DNA of 64,000 nt from Verrucomicrobiaceae bacterium UBA2429 (GCA_002343505.1 DDQZ01000070.1:67611-131610); one strand, 5' to 3'. Positions 16,785 to 25,746 are shown, numbered from the stretch's first letter. Notes: a model not told the origin generated them from the letters alone. Numbers and translations: made by a program.

Positions 16785-17987
16785 TCAAGGGCGGTCACGA
16801 GGACCGCTTGAAGAAGAACGCCTCTCAGGCGGCGGGCGGTTGCCTTCATCTTCACGAAATTCACCCCCGAAAGGCGGCGCGCCCTGCGAGTCACGCCGCA
16901 ATTCCTCAAGCTGGCGCAGCTTGTCGCGCAGCGGCTCGGGGATTTCCCGGCGCTCGCGCTCGTCGTTCAGATTCCAACTGCGCTGCTCCCCGTCCCTGGG
17001 CGTGGCGGAGAAAATCACCCGGTCGCCCTCGCGCTTGAGCGTGTAGATGCCGCTCTCGTCGCTGCGGGTGATGGTGGAGGCCTCCCGCCTCTCCTCGCGG
17101 CGGTCCTCAATGCGCCCGGTCTGCGCTTCGGGCGGCTGCTCGCGCCGGGAAAAATCCGGCATGCCAGGCATCGAAGGCGGCGGTGGAAAATGCCTGCCGT
17201 GCTCATGGGTCCACTCGCGCACGCGCTCCTGCCATTCACGCCAGGCCTTCTGATGCTGCTCCAGCTTCTCCCGCCATTCATTCATCTGCCGTCCGAGGTC
17301 ATGGCCCCAGTCGCGCCAGGGACTCTCCGGGCCGGGCCTGCCTTCGCGCGGCGGCGAGTCCGGGAACCTGCCTCCCGGAGGCGGCGGTGCGAGGCGCGGC
17401 CCTGGAGGCCCCTGCTCGATCCGTGCTGGCACGGTGTTTTCACCGATCTCCACACCCACTTCGCGCTGCTCGCCCGCGGAGATGACCGTGAGCGCCACGC
17501 GCTCTCCCGCGCGCCGTTCCCGCACCAGGGCCTGGAGCTGCTCCATGCTGGCGAGGCGCTGGTCCTCGAAGCGGATCAAAATGTCGTCCTCCTTCAGTCC
17601 CGCCGCCTTGGCGGGACTCTCTGGCAGCACCTCGACCACGCGCAGGCCGAAGCCTTCGGCCAGCTTGAGATGCGCCCGCGCATCCACGCTCAAAGGCGCG
17701 GTGAGCACGCCGATGAAAGGCACCCTGCGGGTCTCCGGCTGGCGGCCGCGCTGCTCCGGGCGCTCGCGACTCCCCGGCTGCCCGCGCTCCGCTGGCGGCT
17801 CCGAGCGGCGGGGGTTTTCACCGGGACCGCGCCTGCCGCGCTCCGGCGGAGGAGCGTCGTCACGGCGCTCACGCGGCGGGCCGTCGGCGGGAGGTGGTGT
17901 GGATTTTCCCTCCTGGGCGGGCAGGTGGGATGCGGCGATCAGCGGCAGGCAAAACGCCGCCAAGCGGACAAGTGCATTGGGCTTCAT
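16785..17987 (-). CDS. Secreted PDZ-domain protein of ECF sigma operon
   Basis: The product has 400 residues. A signal peptide (LVRLAAFCLPLIAASHLPAQ) is followed by an Arg/Pro-rich low-complexity segment, then a single PDZ domain at about residues 90-180 with FIGVLTAPLS, GFGLRVVEVLPESPAKAAGL and KEDDILIRFED. A second low-complexity region with Trp-rich helix WREKLEQHQKAWREWQERVR and a C-terminal charged segment follow. No protease domain is present. It starts 10 bases after the anti-sigma-like gene, so it is probably the third gene of a sigma / anti-sigma operon and could be the periplasmic sensor or target; that role is inference. The longer frame to 18173 overlaps the upstream gene and was rejected. 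Confidence 0.8.
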   Translation of the reverse strand: MKPNALVRLAAFCLPLIAASHLPAQEGKSTPPPADGPPRERRDDAPPPERGRRGPGENPRRSEPPAERGQPGSRERPEQRGRQPETRRVPFIGVLTAPLSVDARAHLKLAEGFGLRVVEVLPESPAKAAGLKEDDILIRFEDQRLASMEQLQALVRERRAGERVALTVISAGEQREVGVEIGENTVPARIEQGPPGPRLAPPPPGGRFPDSPPREGRPGPESPWRDWGHDLGRQMNEWREKLEQHQKAWREWQERVREWTHEHGRHFPPPPSMPGMPDFSRREQPPEAQTGRIEDRREERREASTITRSDESGIYTLKREGDRVIFSATPRDGEQRSWNLNDERERREIPEPLRDKLRQLEELRRDSQGAPPFGGEFREDEGNRPPPERRSSSSGPRDRP

Positions 17988-17997
17988 GGTCGCGGGG

Positions 17998-18462
17998 TTA
18001 TTGATAAGACACAGGCAGCACGAAGCTCTCCTCGCGCGGCATTTCGACGGTGATGTGAGCGCCATCGCGCGGGTCAATCCATGCCTGGCGCTCCAGCGAG
18101 TAAAGGCGAACACGCTGCTCGTGGGTCTGCGAGGCCTCGTTGAAGGCGATGCCCTCGTCCTCCGTGCGCACAATCTCGCGGATGGTGCCCGCCGGAAGCA
18201 GGCCGGGAGTCTGGAAATTGACGGCCACCCTTGGAGCGGCAGGAGTTTCCGGCTGGACCAGCGTCATCACCGCCAGCGCCGCGGCCGCGCCGGCGCCCGC
18301 CCAAAGCGCGGGCATCATCCAGCGCGCCGCGCTGCGGCGGAGGGGCTGGCGCAGCCATTGCTGGTCGAGCTCCAGCTCATGCGCCACCCGGCGCTCAAGC
18401 GCGGGCGAGGGGCCGCGCGGAGACAGGCCGGAGAGCAGGGTTTCGATGTCAGATTCGTTCAT
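17998..18462 (-). CDS. Single-pass membrane protein, probable anti-sigma factor
   Basis: The product has 154 residues, with a cytoplasmic N-terminus of about 48 residues, one transmembrane helix (MMPALWAGAGAAAALAVMTL, about 49-68) and a periplasmic C-terminal part. The start ATG overlaps the sigma factor stop by 4 bases (ATGA), which implies translational coupling. No zinc-binding HxxxCxxC motif is seen, so this is not a standard zinc anti-sigma factor; the assignment rests on size, topology and position. The downstream PDZ gene is 10 bases away. Confidence 0.7.
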   Translation of the reverse strand: MNESDIETLLSGLSPRGPSPALERRVAHELELDQQWLRQPLRRSAARWMMPALWAGAGAAAALAVMTLVQPETPAAPRVAVNFQTPGLLPAGTIREIVRTEDEGIAFNEASQTHEQRVRLYSLERQAWIDPRDGAHITVEMPREESFVLPVSYQ

Positions 18463-19037
18463 GGCAGGGTTTCAGCGGGTTGAGGAAAAAGAAAGACATT
18501 CCCGGCGGCAGTCGGGGACTCCATGAGCAGCTCGTGCCTTCTGGGTGCCAGGCGTTTTTGCAGCGCCTGCAGCGCGTAACGGTAGCGGCCCGATATGGTG
18601 TTGATGGACTCGCCCATGGCGGAGGCGATCTCGGCAAAGGTCAGCCCGCCCCAGAGCTTGAGCGTGACCACCTCGCGCTGGGCCTCGGGCAGCGCCTCCA
18701 GCGCCTCCTGGACAATGGCGGCGGTCTCTTTCTGCTCCGGCGTCGGATCGAACACCGGCGCGTCCCCCTGCGGCAGCGCCACCTCTGAGGCGGCCTCGCG
18801 CGCCGCGCGGCGCTGCTGGCTGCGGCGCTGGTCCAGGGCGATGGTGCGCACGGCGGCATACAGCAGCGGGATGTGGTTTTCATCGCCGCCAGGAAACCGC
18901 CGCCACCAGCGCACGAAGGCCATCTGCACCACATCCTCCGCGTCCGCCCGCGAAGGGCAGAGCTGGCAGGCGTAGAGAAGCAGTCGCGGAGCGACCTGCT
19001 CGAAGCAGCGTTTCCAGATGTCAGCGGCGGGGGCCAT
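18459..19037 (-). CDS. ECF-family RNA polymerase sigma factor
   Basis: The product has 192 residues. Region 2 is visible as LLLYACQLCPSRADAEDVVQ and MAFVRWWRRF, with PLLYAAVRTIALDQRRS behind it. Region 4 is EALEALPEAQREVVTLKLW, GGLTFAEIASAMGESINTIS and GRYRYALQALQK. This is a normal length for ECF factors. ATG 19037 (MAPAADIWKRC) was chosen; the open frame runs to 19130 without signal or homologous sequence. It heads an operon with the membrane protein at 17998 and the PDZ protein at 16785, a classic arrangement for an envelope-stress regulon. Confidence 0.92.
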   Translation of the reverse strand: MAPAADIWKRCFEQVAPRLLLYACQLCPSRADAEDVVQMAFVRWWRRFPGGDENHIPLLYAAVRTIALDQRRSQQRRAAREAASEVALPQGDAPVFDPTPEQKETAAIVQEALEALPEAQREVVTLKLWGGLTFAEIASAMGESINTISGRYRYALQALQKRLAPRRHELLMESPTAAGNVFLFPQPAETLP

Positions 19038-19107
19038 GCGGGGGTTCAACCGCGTAACGACGCCCGTGTTTCTTTTTGTGTGCCGGTCTGAAAAAACACA
19101 CCGCCAA

Positions 19108-20046
19108 TCACACCGCCAGTTCGACGACATGCGCGGTCACCGCCTTGGCCAGCCCCTCCAAATTGTATCCACCCTCAAGCACGGAAACGAGGCGTCCCTG
19201 GCAGTGCTCGTCAGCGGCTTGTTTCAAGAGCCGGGTCAAGGCAGCGAAGTCCGTGTCCGTGAGACGGAATCGCCCCAGAGGATCGCGCTCGCGCGAGTCA
19301 AAGCCGGCCGAGATCATGATGAGGTCCGGTTTGAAGCTCTCGAGCGCGGGCAGCAGCTTCTCCTCAAAAGCCGCGCCGATTTCCTTCATGCCCGCTCCTG
19401 CGGCCAGCGGGCAGTTCAGCGTGCTGCCGCGCCCCTTGCCCGCGCCGGTCTCCTCCGCATGACCCGTGAAGGGATACCAGGGTGATTGATGCGTGCTGAA
19501 AAAGAGCACGCTGCCGTCCTCATAAAAGATGTCCTGCGTGCCGTTCCCGTGATGCACATCCCAGTCCACGATGACCACCTTTCCAGCCCCATGCCTCGCC
19601 TGCGCATGACGCGCGCCGAGGGCGATGTTGTTGAACACGCAAAAGCCCATCCCCTGCGCGGGCCTTGCGTGATGCCCCGGCGGACGCACGGCGCAAAACG
19701 CTCTTGAGAGCTTGCCCGTCATCACCGAATCCACCGCCTCGATCACACCGCCCACCGCATGGAGCGCCGCGTCATGCGAGCCGGGGCTGATCTGCGTGTC
19801 GCCCGTGCTGAGCGTGTCGAGTCCTGCCGCGATCTCCTCCCGCACCAGTTCGATGTATTGGCGCGTATGGCAGCGCTCCAGCTCCGGCGGCTCAGCGGGT
19901 CGTGAAACAATCGGCCTCAGCCGCGCCGTAAGTCCAGCCTCCGCCAAAGCGCGCGTCACCGCCGCATGACGCTCCGCGCATTCCGGGTGCCCGGATCCCG
20001 TGTCATGTCTGGCAAAGACGGGGTCTTGAAGAAGTCCGGTGCTCAT
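19108..20046 (-). CDS. Histone deacetylase / acetylpolyamine amidohydrolase family protein
   Basis: The product has 312 residues, the usual length for bacterial class II HDAC-like enzymes. Catalytic features are RPPGHHA (H125, H126), DWDVHHGNGTQ with zinc ligands D163 and H165, and SAGFD with the third ligand D250. EGGYNLE closes the active site. These zinc hydrolases deacetylate lysines, polyamines or acetoin-related substrates; which one applies cannot be told from sequence. The start is ATG 20046 rather than the TTG further upstream. It lies 71 bases upstream of the ECF sigma gene on the same strand, and the kinase gene ends 69 bases before it. Confidence 0.92.
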   Translation of the reverse strand: MSTGLLQDPVFARHDTGSGHPECAERHAAVTRALAEAGLTARLRPIVSRPAEPPELERCHTRQYIELVREEIAAGLDTLSTGDTQISPGSHDAALHAVGGVIEAVDSVMTGKLSRAFCAVRPPGHHARPAQGMGFCVFNNIALGARHAQARHGAGKVVIVDWDVHHGNGTQDIFYEDGSVLFFSTHQSPWYPFTGHAEETGAGKGRGSTLNCPLAAGAGMKEIGAAFEEKLLPALESFKPDLIMISAGFDSRERDPLGRFRLTDTDFAALTRLLKQAADEHCQGRLVSVLEGGYNLEGLAKAVTAHVVELAV

Positions 20047-20114
20047 GATGGGTTGCGTAGTTTGCCCGGACTTTGGCTGTTCCAGGGCAAAACGCAATCC
20101 ATGCGGCAATCATC

Positions 20115-21932
20115 TCACCAGGCCGCCATCAATCCCGTGGGACCGAGGCGGACCTGTGTGACGCCTTCGGGAAGGCGAAAACGCTGCGGGGAATCTGAAA
20201 TACGCGGCCCCCAGAGGGTGGCTTTGCCGTCGGATTCCCAGCCCAGCCAGATGCCCTCCTGCTGAATGACACGAGCCTGGCTGGAAAGACCCGCCGGTTT
20301 GCTTCCCTGAATGTCTGACTGCGGGCGGCCATCCATGTGCGCGGGGAATTTCTCCGCTTCAGCCGGGAGCAGTCGTCTCAGACCGGCTCCAGGCTCGCGC
20401 GGCAGTAAAAAAGCCGCGCCGCTTTCCGCCCATGCCACGGCATCCGTGGCGGTGGCGGTGAGACGAACGATGGGTTCAGCCAGCACACTTTTCCGGTCGC
20501 CAGGGAGGATCAGACCCGCTGTGGAGCGCGGGGGCCAGACGATTGGCAGTCCTTTGCCTGGCTCGCGGTCACTCCAGATGATAATGCTGCCATCGTGGAG
20601 CAAGGCCGCGCCGCCATCGGCGATGAGGACCGCGTCTTTCCAGCCGGCGCCGGTGGTGGAAGCCGGCGGGTACAGGGCGGGAGGGACGGGATCAAGCGAC
20701 CAGACATGAACCTTGGAAAATTGCGGCGGCAATGCCCCAGGTGAGGGCGGCTCCTGACGTGTCTCTGGTGACGACACCGGGGCTGGCATGGGCGGACTTT
20801 CTTTTTTGGCGGGATAAGATTGGGCAGCCGCCGGTTTCGGAGGCTCGGATGCGGGTTCCGGGAGTTTGGGCTGCGGCTCCCGCGCAGTCATTGGCGCATG
20901 TTGATCCGGTTTGCTCTCCGGCGCTTGCTTGAAGAATACCAAAGCCGCTGCGGCAACAACCACGCACACGATCAGCAAGGCCGCCCACGCACGCCAGGGA
21001 GCGGGTGCCTTGCTCGTATCCGCGGCGGGGCGGCTCGCGGATTCTGTGACATCCTCTTTCAACTCTGCCGCCGCCTGGTAGCGGTCCTCGGGTCGCTCCT
21101 GGAGAGCGCGCCGCACCACGGAGTCGAGCCGCGCGTCGCTGCCAGCCTTGCGCGAAGGCGGCTGGAAGACTCCGCGCGGCAGCTCGCCGGTGAGCATTTC
21201 ATAGAGCAGCACTCCGAGGCTGTAGATGTCCGCCCGGTGGTCCGCATGAGCGGCATCCCGCGCCTGCTCGGGCGCGGTGTAGGCGGGCGTGCCCATGAAA
21301 GCTCCTGTGCGGGAAAGTGTCAGCGCATCCTCCCCGGCGGCATGGTCCAGACGGGCGAGACCGAAGTCGGCCACTTTAACCTGCCCTGCGGAGTTGATGA
21401 GGATGTTCGAGGGCTTGATGTCACGGTGGATGACGCCCTGCCCATGCGCGCAGGCCAGCGCGTCGCAGACCTGGCGGACGACCTCGATGGCGCGCGGCGC
21501 GTCCATTTTTCCCCCGGCGATGAGGCGGCTGAGCGGCTGGCCGTCCACATGCTCCATGACAAAGAAGAAGTGTCCTGCCGGCGTGATGCCCGCCTCATGC
21601 AGGGCGACGATGTTCGGGTGCCGCAGTCGGGCCAGGGCGCGCGCCTCGCGCCGGAAACGCTCCACCTGCCGCTCGTCAGCGCTGGCCTCGATGGGCAGCA
21701 GCTTCACCGCCACATCGCGGGCCAGATCAGACTGGTGGAAATGATACACCGCGCCCATGCCGCCGCGCCCTAGCAGGCCCTTTGCCTGCCACTGCGGAAA
21801 AAGCGCGGCCACCTCCTCCATGCCTGGCGGCTCCCACGCTCCACCTGCCGCCGCAGGCGCGGCCTCGTCCGCCAGAGAGAAGAGCGCGGCGGGATCGAGG
21901 CCGTGAAGGAGCTTGGAATCCTGGGATGGCAT
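20115..21932 (-). CDS. Membrane serine/threonine protein kinase with extracytoplasmic domain
   Basis: The product has 605 residues. The kinase domain spans about 52-300: glycine loop GRGGMGAVY (55-63), Lys77 in VAVKLLP, HRDIKPSNIL with catalytic D171, DFG at 189-191, and GTPAYTAPEQ in the activation segment. All catalytic residues are present. One transmembrane helix follows (about 314-336), then a Pro/Ala-rich stretch and an extracytoplasmic region with repeating WSLD, LIADGGAALLHDGSIIIWSD and AVAWAESGAAFLL units that resembles RCC1/beta-propeller blades. Sensing outside the membrane and signalling to the cytoplasm is the inferred role. ATG 21932 follows the OmpA gene by 31 bases on the same strand, suggesting co-transcription. 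Confidence 0.92.
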   Translation of the reverse strand: MPSQDSKLLHGLDPAALFSLADEAAPAAAGGAWEPPGMEEVAALFPQWQAKGLLGRGGMGAVYHFHQSDLARDVAVKLLPIEASADERQVERFRREARALARLRHPNIVALHEAGITPAGHFFFVMEHVDGQPLSRLIAGGKMDAPRAIEVVRQVCDALACAHGQGVIHRDIKPSNILINSAGQVKVADFGLARLDHAAGEDALTLSRTGAFMGTPAYTAPEQARDAAHADHRADIYSLGVLLYEMLTGELPRGVFQPPSRKAGSDARLDSVVRRALQERPEDRYQAAAELKEDVTESASRPAADTSKAPAPWRAWAALLIVCVVVAAAALVFFKQAPESKPDQHAPMTAREPQPKLPEPASEPPKPAAAQSYPAKKESPPMPAPVSSPETRQEPPSPGALPPQFSKVHVWSLDPVPPALYPPASTTGAGWKDAVLIADGGAALLHDGSIIIWSDREPGKGLPIVWPPRSTAGLILPGDRKSVLAEPIVRLTATATDAVAWAESGAAFLLPREPGAGLRRLLPAEAEKFPAHMDGRPQSDIQGSKPAGLSSQARVIQQEGIWLGWESDGKATLWGPRISDSPQRFRLPEGVTQVRLGPTGLMAAW

Positions 21933-21963
21933 GGCTCGCGGGGTCACCGGTTTGACCAAAAGG

Positions 21964-22980
21964 TCAGCGCGCCACCAATTCCACCCGGCGATTCAGAGCG
22001 CGTCCTTCCTCCGTGCTGTTCGTGGTCACCGGGGCCATGAAGCTGGCACCGAGGGGCAGCATGCGGTCGGCGGCGATGCCATGCTTGGCGGCGAGCTCGG
22101 CGACGACGGCCCTGGCGCGGCGTTTGGAGAGGTCTTCGTTGAATTCAAAGGTGCCGACGTTGTCGGTGTGGCCGACGACGAGGACTTTCAGGTTGGGCTC
22201 GGCTTTGAGCAGCGCGGCCATCTCGGCGAGCGTGGGGGCGGACTCGGGTTTGATGTCGGCCTTGTTGAAGTCAAAGAGGATGCCGTAGATGGCCACCTTG
22301 CCGCTGGAGGAGATGGATTTCCGCATCTCGGCGGCGGAGAGGTGCACCATCTTTTCCTCCATCGGGCGTGTGTTCACGACATCCACCTGGATGACGACGG
22401 AATCTTGCGGGATGGTGATGTGCTGCTTCCAAGGGTTCGCCTCCGAGCTGGGCAGCATGGGGTGATCCCACGAACGCGCGGCGATGAACACGGCGGCGAA
22501 AAGGCCGCTCTTTTCCATGCAGAAGTAGCGGCGCTCCTTCAAGCCGGTGGTCATGAGCTGGTGATCCAGCTCCGGCACGCCGTAGTAAGCGCGAGGCGGG
22601 CCGTTGCGGATCTCGCGGTCGCCACCGCTCCAGATTTCTGCGAAGCCGGCGTCTTTGAAGGCAATCTCGTAGTTGCGGGCGATCTCGAGCGTGCTGCGTT
22701 TGCCGGCGCCGAGGTTCAAATAGAGATAAGTCGTGCGATGCGTGCGGCCTTCCACCTTGCGCACTTCCTTCGGGTCGGTGGAGACGGGCGAGCTGAGGCC
22801 GCCGATCTGCAGGCCGAGCTCGCCAAATTTTTGCTCGGATTGCAGCACGATGGTGCTGCCTTCATAGCGCGGCAGGCCGGGGTAGTCCTTGGTGTTCGGA
22901 GCGTCCTTGGTGGGGACGATTTTCTGCTGCGCAAAAGCACCGGTTGTGGCGAGGATGAGGAGGAGGTGATGAAGTTTCAT
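21964..22980 (-). CDS. OmpA-family outer-membrane protein with DUF4892-like N-terminus
   Basis: The product has 338 residues with signal peptide LLLILATTGAFAQ. Residues about 30-190 (KDYPGLPRYEGSTIVLQSEQ onward) resemble DUF4892. The C-terminal OmpA-like peptidoglycan-binding domain (about 225-335) has YGILFDFNKADIKPES, VVGHTDNVGTFEFNEDLSKR and NRRVEL. It likely links the outer membrane to the cell wall. The start at 22980 gives the signal peptide; the open frame to 23043 overlaps the next gene slightly. It precedes the kinase gene by 31 bases, and the DUF3592 gene is 59 bases upstream on the same strand. Confidence 0.88.
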   Translation of the reverse strand: MKLHHLLLILATTGAFAQQKIVPTKDAPNTKDYPGLPRYEGSTIVLQSEQKFGELGLQIGGLSSPVSTDPKEVRKVEGRTHRTTYLYLNLGAGKRSTLEIARNYEIAFKDAGFAEIWSGGDREIRNGPPRAYYGVPELDHQLMTTGLKERRYFCMEKSGLFAAVFIAARSWDHPMLPSSEANPWKQHITIPQDSVVIQVDVVNTRPMEEKMVHLSAAEMRKSISSSGKVAIYGILFDFNKADIKPESAPTLAEMAALLKAEPNLKVLVVGHTDNVGTFEFNEDLSKRRARAVVAELAAKHGIAADRMLPLGASFMAPVTTNSTEEGRALNRRVELVAR

Positions 22981-23039
22981 GGGATGAACAGGTGGTTCGA
23001 CAGGCTTTCTGGCGGTGCGTGGCGGGATGTTACAAAAAA

Positions 23040-23402
23040 TCATTTCCCCAGGGCTGACTTCGCCTGGTCAACAAGGTACTTTGGGGCACTGACGGCAGGA
23101 TTCTTCGAGGAATAGACGACTTCAATCGGCCCACCCTCGTCATGGCGGCCGTAAGTGTCCCAGGTCACCACCGAAGTGTGCTCATGCGCCGCTCCCGTGC
23201 TGTCGGTGTAGCGATAAACGAGCTTCTGGCGGCGCGAGGTCGAACTGCCGGCTTTCACCGAGCGCTTCCCAGTCACTTGGCCGGTTGTCTCAATGCCGTG
23301 CTCGCAAAGCTCTCGAAATTGGAGGCCGCGTTTCACGAGCAAGACGATGATGGCGCCCACAATGAGCACGGGAACGAGGAGACCGATGAGAATTCCGATC
23401 AT
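23040..23402 (-). CDS. DUF3592-like small membrane protein
   Basis: The product has 120 residues. An N-terminal helix (LIGLLVPVLIVGAIIVLLV) is followed by a small beta domain with GIETTGQVTGKR, KLVYRYTDSTG and GGPIEVVYSSKNPAVS. This pattern matches DUF3592, a family without known function. It is the first gene of a same-strand run with the OmpA protein and the kinase, and diverges from the ECF-like sigma gene at 23499. Confidence 0.7.
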   Translation of the reverse strand: MIGILIGLLVPVLIVGAIIVLLVKRGLQFRELCEHGIETTGQVTGKRSVKAGSSTSRRQKLVYRYTDSTGAAHEHTSVVTWDTYGRHDEGGPIEVVYSSKNPAVSAPKYLVDQAKSALGK

Positions 23403-23443
23403 GGTGCATGGATGGGTTGAATCCGGCGAAACTTTACAAGGGC

Positions 23444-23475
23444 TTCGTCGTTCGTCATTCTGAATTCGTCATTTG
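23444..23475. repeat. TTCGTC/ATTC short repeats in leader of sigma gene
   Basis: Three TTCGTC units with intervening ATT/ATTC lie 24 bases upstream of the sigma factor start, comparable to the ATTC-type repeats at 5213 and 61164. Confidence 0.4.
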
Positions 23476-23498
23476 GGCCGCACCCATTATGTTCCCGC

Positions 23499-24233
23499 AT
23501 GACCACCGCCTCAAACGCCGCCTTTCCTGTCACGCGCTGGAGCCTCGTGGCCGGCGCGCGTGCCGCGGCGGACCCGAACCGCAAACGCGCGGCGCTGGAG
23601 GAGCTGTGCGGGCTCTACTGGCGGCCGATCTACGGATTCCTGCGTCGTCGCGGTCTGAGCGTCGCGGAGGCGCAGGACGATGCGCAGGGCTTTTTCATGT
23701 CGCTGCTCGAAGAAGACCTCTTTGCCAAGGCGCAGGCCGAGACGGGCCGCATGCGCAGCTTTCTGCTGGCTGCCCTCCAACGTTGGCAGCGCGGCGAGTG
23801 GCGCAAGGCGCAGGCGGAGAAGCGCGGCGGTGGCAACGAGCTGTTCTCACTCGAAGTCATGGCCGAGGAGGATGGCTTCGAGGCCGCCGGCAACGACGAT
23901 GACACGCCCGAGCGCCGCTTTGAAAAAAGCTGCGCCCTCGCGCTCCTCGAAGCCGCGATGCAACGACTCGCCAAAGAACAAAGCGCCGCGGGGAAAGGCG
24001 AAAACTTTGACACGCTGCGCCCGCTGCTGGCTCCGCTCGGCGGCGAGACATCCATCACGCAGGAAGAGGCTGCGAAGCGTCTGCGCATGACGGCAGAGGC
24101 ACTGCGCGTGACTTTGCACCGCCTGCGGAAACGTTTTGCCGAGGTCCTGCGTGAGACTGTGGCCGACACACTGACCGATCCGACGGAGCAGGCGATTCAG
24201 GAGGAGATGGATGCTCTGAGAGCGGCTTTTTAG
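23499..24233 (+). CDS. ECF-like RNA polymerase sigma factor, second in window
   Basis: The product has 244 residues, longer than classical ECF factors. FPVTRWSLVAGAR at the N-terminus and LCGLYWRPIYGFLRRRGLS, EAQDDAQGFFMSLLE (region 2) fit a verrucomicrobial/planctomycete ECF-like group. Region 4 is seen in SITQEEAAKRLRMTAEALR and VTLHRLRKRFAEVL. An acidic linker (residues 120-140) separates the two. No anti-sigma gene is adjacent; the kinase at 20115 is close but on the opposite strand, and pairing of such factors with Ser/Thr kinases is known in related bacteria. ATG 23499 was chosen. Confidence 0.88.
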   Translation: MTTASNAAFPVTRWSLVAGARAAADPNRKRAALEELCGLYWRPIYGFLRRRGLSVAEAQDDAQGFFMSLLEEDLFAKAQAETGRMRSFLLAALQRWQRGEWRKAQAEKRGGGNELFSLEVMAEEDGFEAAGNDDDTPERRFEKSCALALLEAAMQRLAKEQSAAGKGENFDTLRPLLAPLGGETSITQEEAAKRLRMTAEALRVTLHRLRKRFAEVLRETVADTLTDPTEQAIQEEMDALRAAF

Positions 24234-24340
24234 GCTTGGAAAAAAATTTCGCGGAACGTGTAACGTCCTCCCGCGCCCTGCCAGACAGGGGATGACGCGG
24301 CCCTCTTTGCGGTCGCAAGAACTCAAACCAAGTCATCCCC

Positions 24341-25690
24341 ATGAAAACGAAACTCACCCTCCTCCTCGCCCTGGCCGTCAGTGCTTCGGCGAACGCCGAA
24401 AAGCCGAACTTCAACGGCTTCAAGCCCGCCCAGAGCGCCTCCGCTCCGCGTGCCGCGCCGTCTTATTCCGGTGGTGGCTCGTCCCGTTCCTTCAATCCCG
24501 GCCAGGCCATCGGCATCGCCCGCAGCCTGCTGCCGCTGGTCATGAATGCCACGCCTCCTCCTCCGCCGCGCCCGAGCGCGGTCAAACGCAGCCCCAGCCC
24601 GGCCGTGACCACGAACAAGCCCGCCACACGCAGCGTGTCCAAACCCGCCACGGTGACCCGCAATCCGGCGTCTGGCAGCCGTGGCGCGCTTCCCGCCCCG
24701 GTGGGCGGCATGGACCCGAAACTCGCCGAGGGCCTGGAAGCCGGCCGCCAGATCGCGAGCGGTCTTCAGTCACTTGAGTCCCTGCGTGCCTCTTTCGGCT
24801 CCGTGGAAGGTTTGGGTGATGTGTTTCACCAGCCCGGCAACGCCGGACCAGGCAGCCAGGGCGGTGTGCGCGATCCGTTTGGCGGCGGTTCTGAATATGA
24901 TGGCGGCAAGGTGAGTAATCCGCTCGACCGTTTCTCCACCGCCAAGCCGCGTGACATTCGCGGCGGCTTCAGCAACAGCCGCAGGGGGAACGCAACAACC
25001 GGCCTGAGCCGGACAGGCGACCGCGTTTTGGAGAGCGAAGTCTCCACGGCCTCGGGACGCGATGGCACCAGCACGCCTGTGCAATCCACCACGCACGAAA
25101 ACGGCGACGTCACTGCCAGCACCACCGCCACCACACGCGACGGCAACACCACGGAGGTGGAGGTCACCGAATTCAGTGATGGCTCCGGCACCTCGACCAC
25201 CACCCACAGCAACGACGGCAGTACGGACACCGTGACGATGACCCGCCGTGACAGCTCGGGTGCCGTACTTTGGACAAGAACGGACAGCGTCCATGCCGGC
25301 GGCAAGCAGCACATCGTGACCCGCGATGGCAGCGGCAGGGTCACCTCCGACACCACGGAGTATTACACACCGGGCAGCCGCACCTGCGACCGCAGCCCTG
25401 GCGAAATCGCCGCTGGCGGCCCCGTCAACGGCACCGGCCCCGGTGTGGCTGATGCGGCCGGCCTGATGCCCCTCGACCTCCTGCGCCAGTTCGCGAATGG
25501 TGAAGGCGCCAGCGGAGGGACCAACACCATGACCAGCGGCAGTCTCAGCAGCCGTCACGTCAACCCCGACCGCAACGGCAGCAGCGGCCCCATGCGCAAC
25601 CGCCTTCCCGTGGACAGCTTTGGCACCATCAGCAATCCCGCTCCCCTGGGCGGCGAAGGTGCCGCTGGCGGCGGCAACAGGCCTGACTGA
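24341..25690 (+). CDS. Secreted repeat-containing protein of unknown function
   Basis: The product has 449 residues. A signal peptide (MKTKLTLLLALAVSASANA) is followed by a proline-, serine- and alanine-rich region. Residues about 230-345 contain Thr/Ser/Asp-rich beta-type repeats (TTHENGDVTASTTATTRDG, TEFSDGSGTSTTTHSNDG, TRRDSSGAVLWTRTDS, TRDGSGRVTSDTTEYYT) that loosely recall YD/RHS-like strands. The C-terminus is Gly/Asn-rich. I do not recognise a family. It lies 107 bases behind the ECF-like sigma gene in the same direction and ends just before a strong hairpin. Confidence 0.75.
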   Translation: MKTKLTLLLALAVSASANAEKPNFNGFKPAQSASAPRAAPSYSGGGSSRSFNPGQAIGIARSLLPLVMNATPPPPPRPSAVKRSPSPAVTTNKPATRSVSKPATVTRNPASGSRGALPAPVGGMDPKLAEGLEAGRQIASGLQSLESLRASFGSVEGLGDVFHQPGNAGPGSQGGVRDPFGGGSEYDGGKVSNPLDRFSTAKPRDIRGGFSNSRRGNATTGLSRTGDRVLESEVSTASGRDGTSTPVQSTTHENGDVTASTTATTRDGNTTEVEVTEFSDGSGTSTTTHSNDGSTDTVTMTRRDSSGAVLWTRTDSVHAGGKQHIVTRDGSGRVTSDTTEYYTPGSRTCDRSPGEIAAGGPVNGTGPGVADAAGLMPLDLLRQFANGEGASGGTNTMTSGSLSSRHVNPDRNGSSGPMRNRLPVDSFGTISNPAPLGGEGAAGGGNRPD

Positions 25691-25718
25691 ACCGGCCCGG
25701 CAAAACCGGACTTAAATG

Positions 25719-25746
25719 CCCCTGGGTGCCTCGCATCCAGGGGTTT
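25719..25746. terminator. Hairpin between convergent genes
   Basis: CCCCTGGGTGC pairs with GCATCCAGGGG (10 of 11), with loop CTC followed by TTT. It sits between the ends of the genes at 24341-25690 (+) and 25765-26769 (-) and best serves the plus-strand gene. Confidence 0.65.

Noticed and set aside
9432-20109. Upstream TTG/GTG or longer starts for several genes (9432, 14691, 18173, 19130, 20109)
   Set aside because: In each case the extension lacks homology or signal features, or overlaps a neighbouring gene, whereas the downstream ATG gives a clean signal peptide or domain start.
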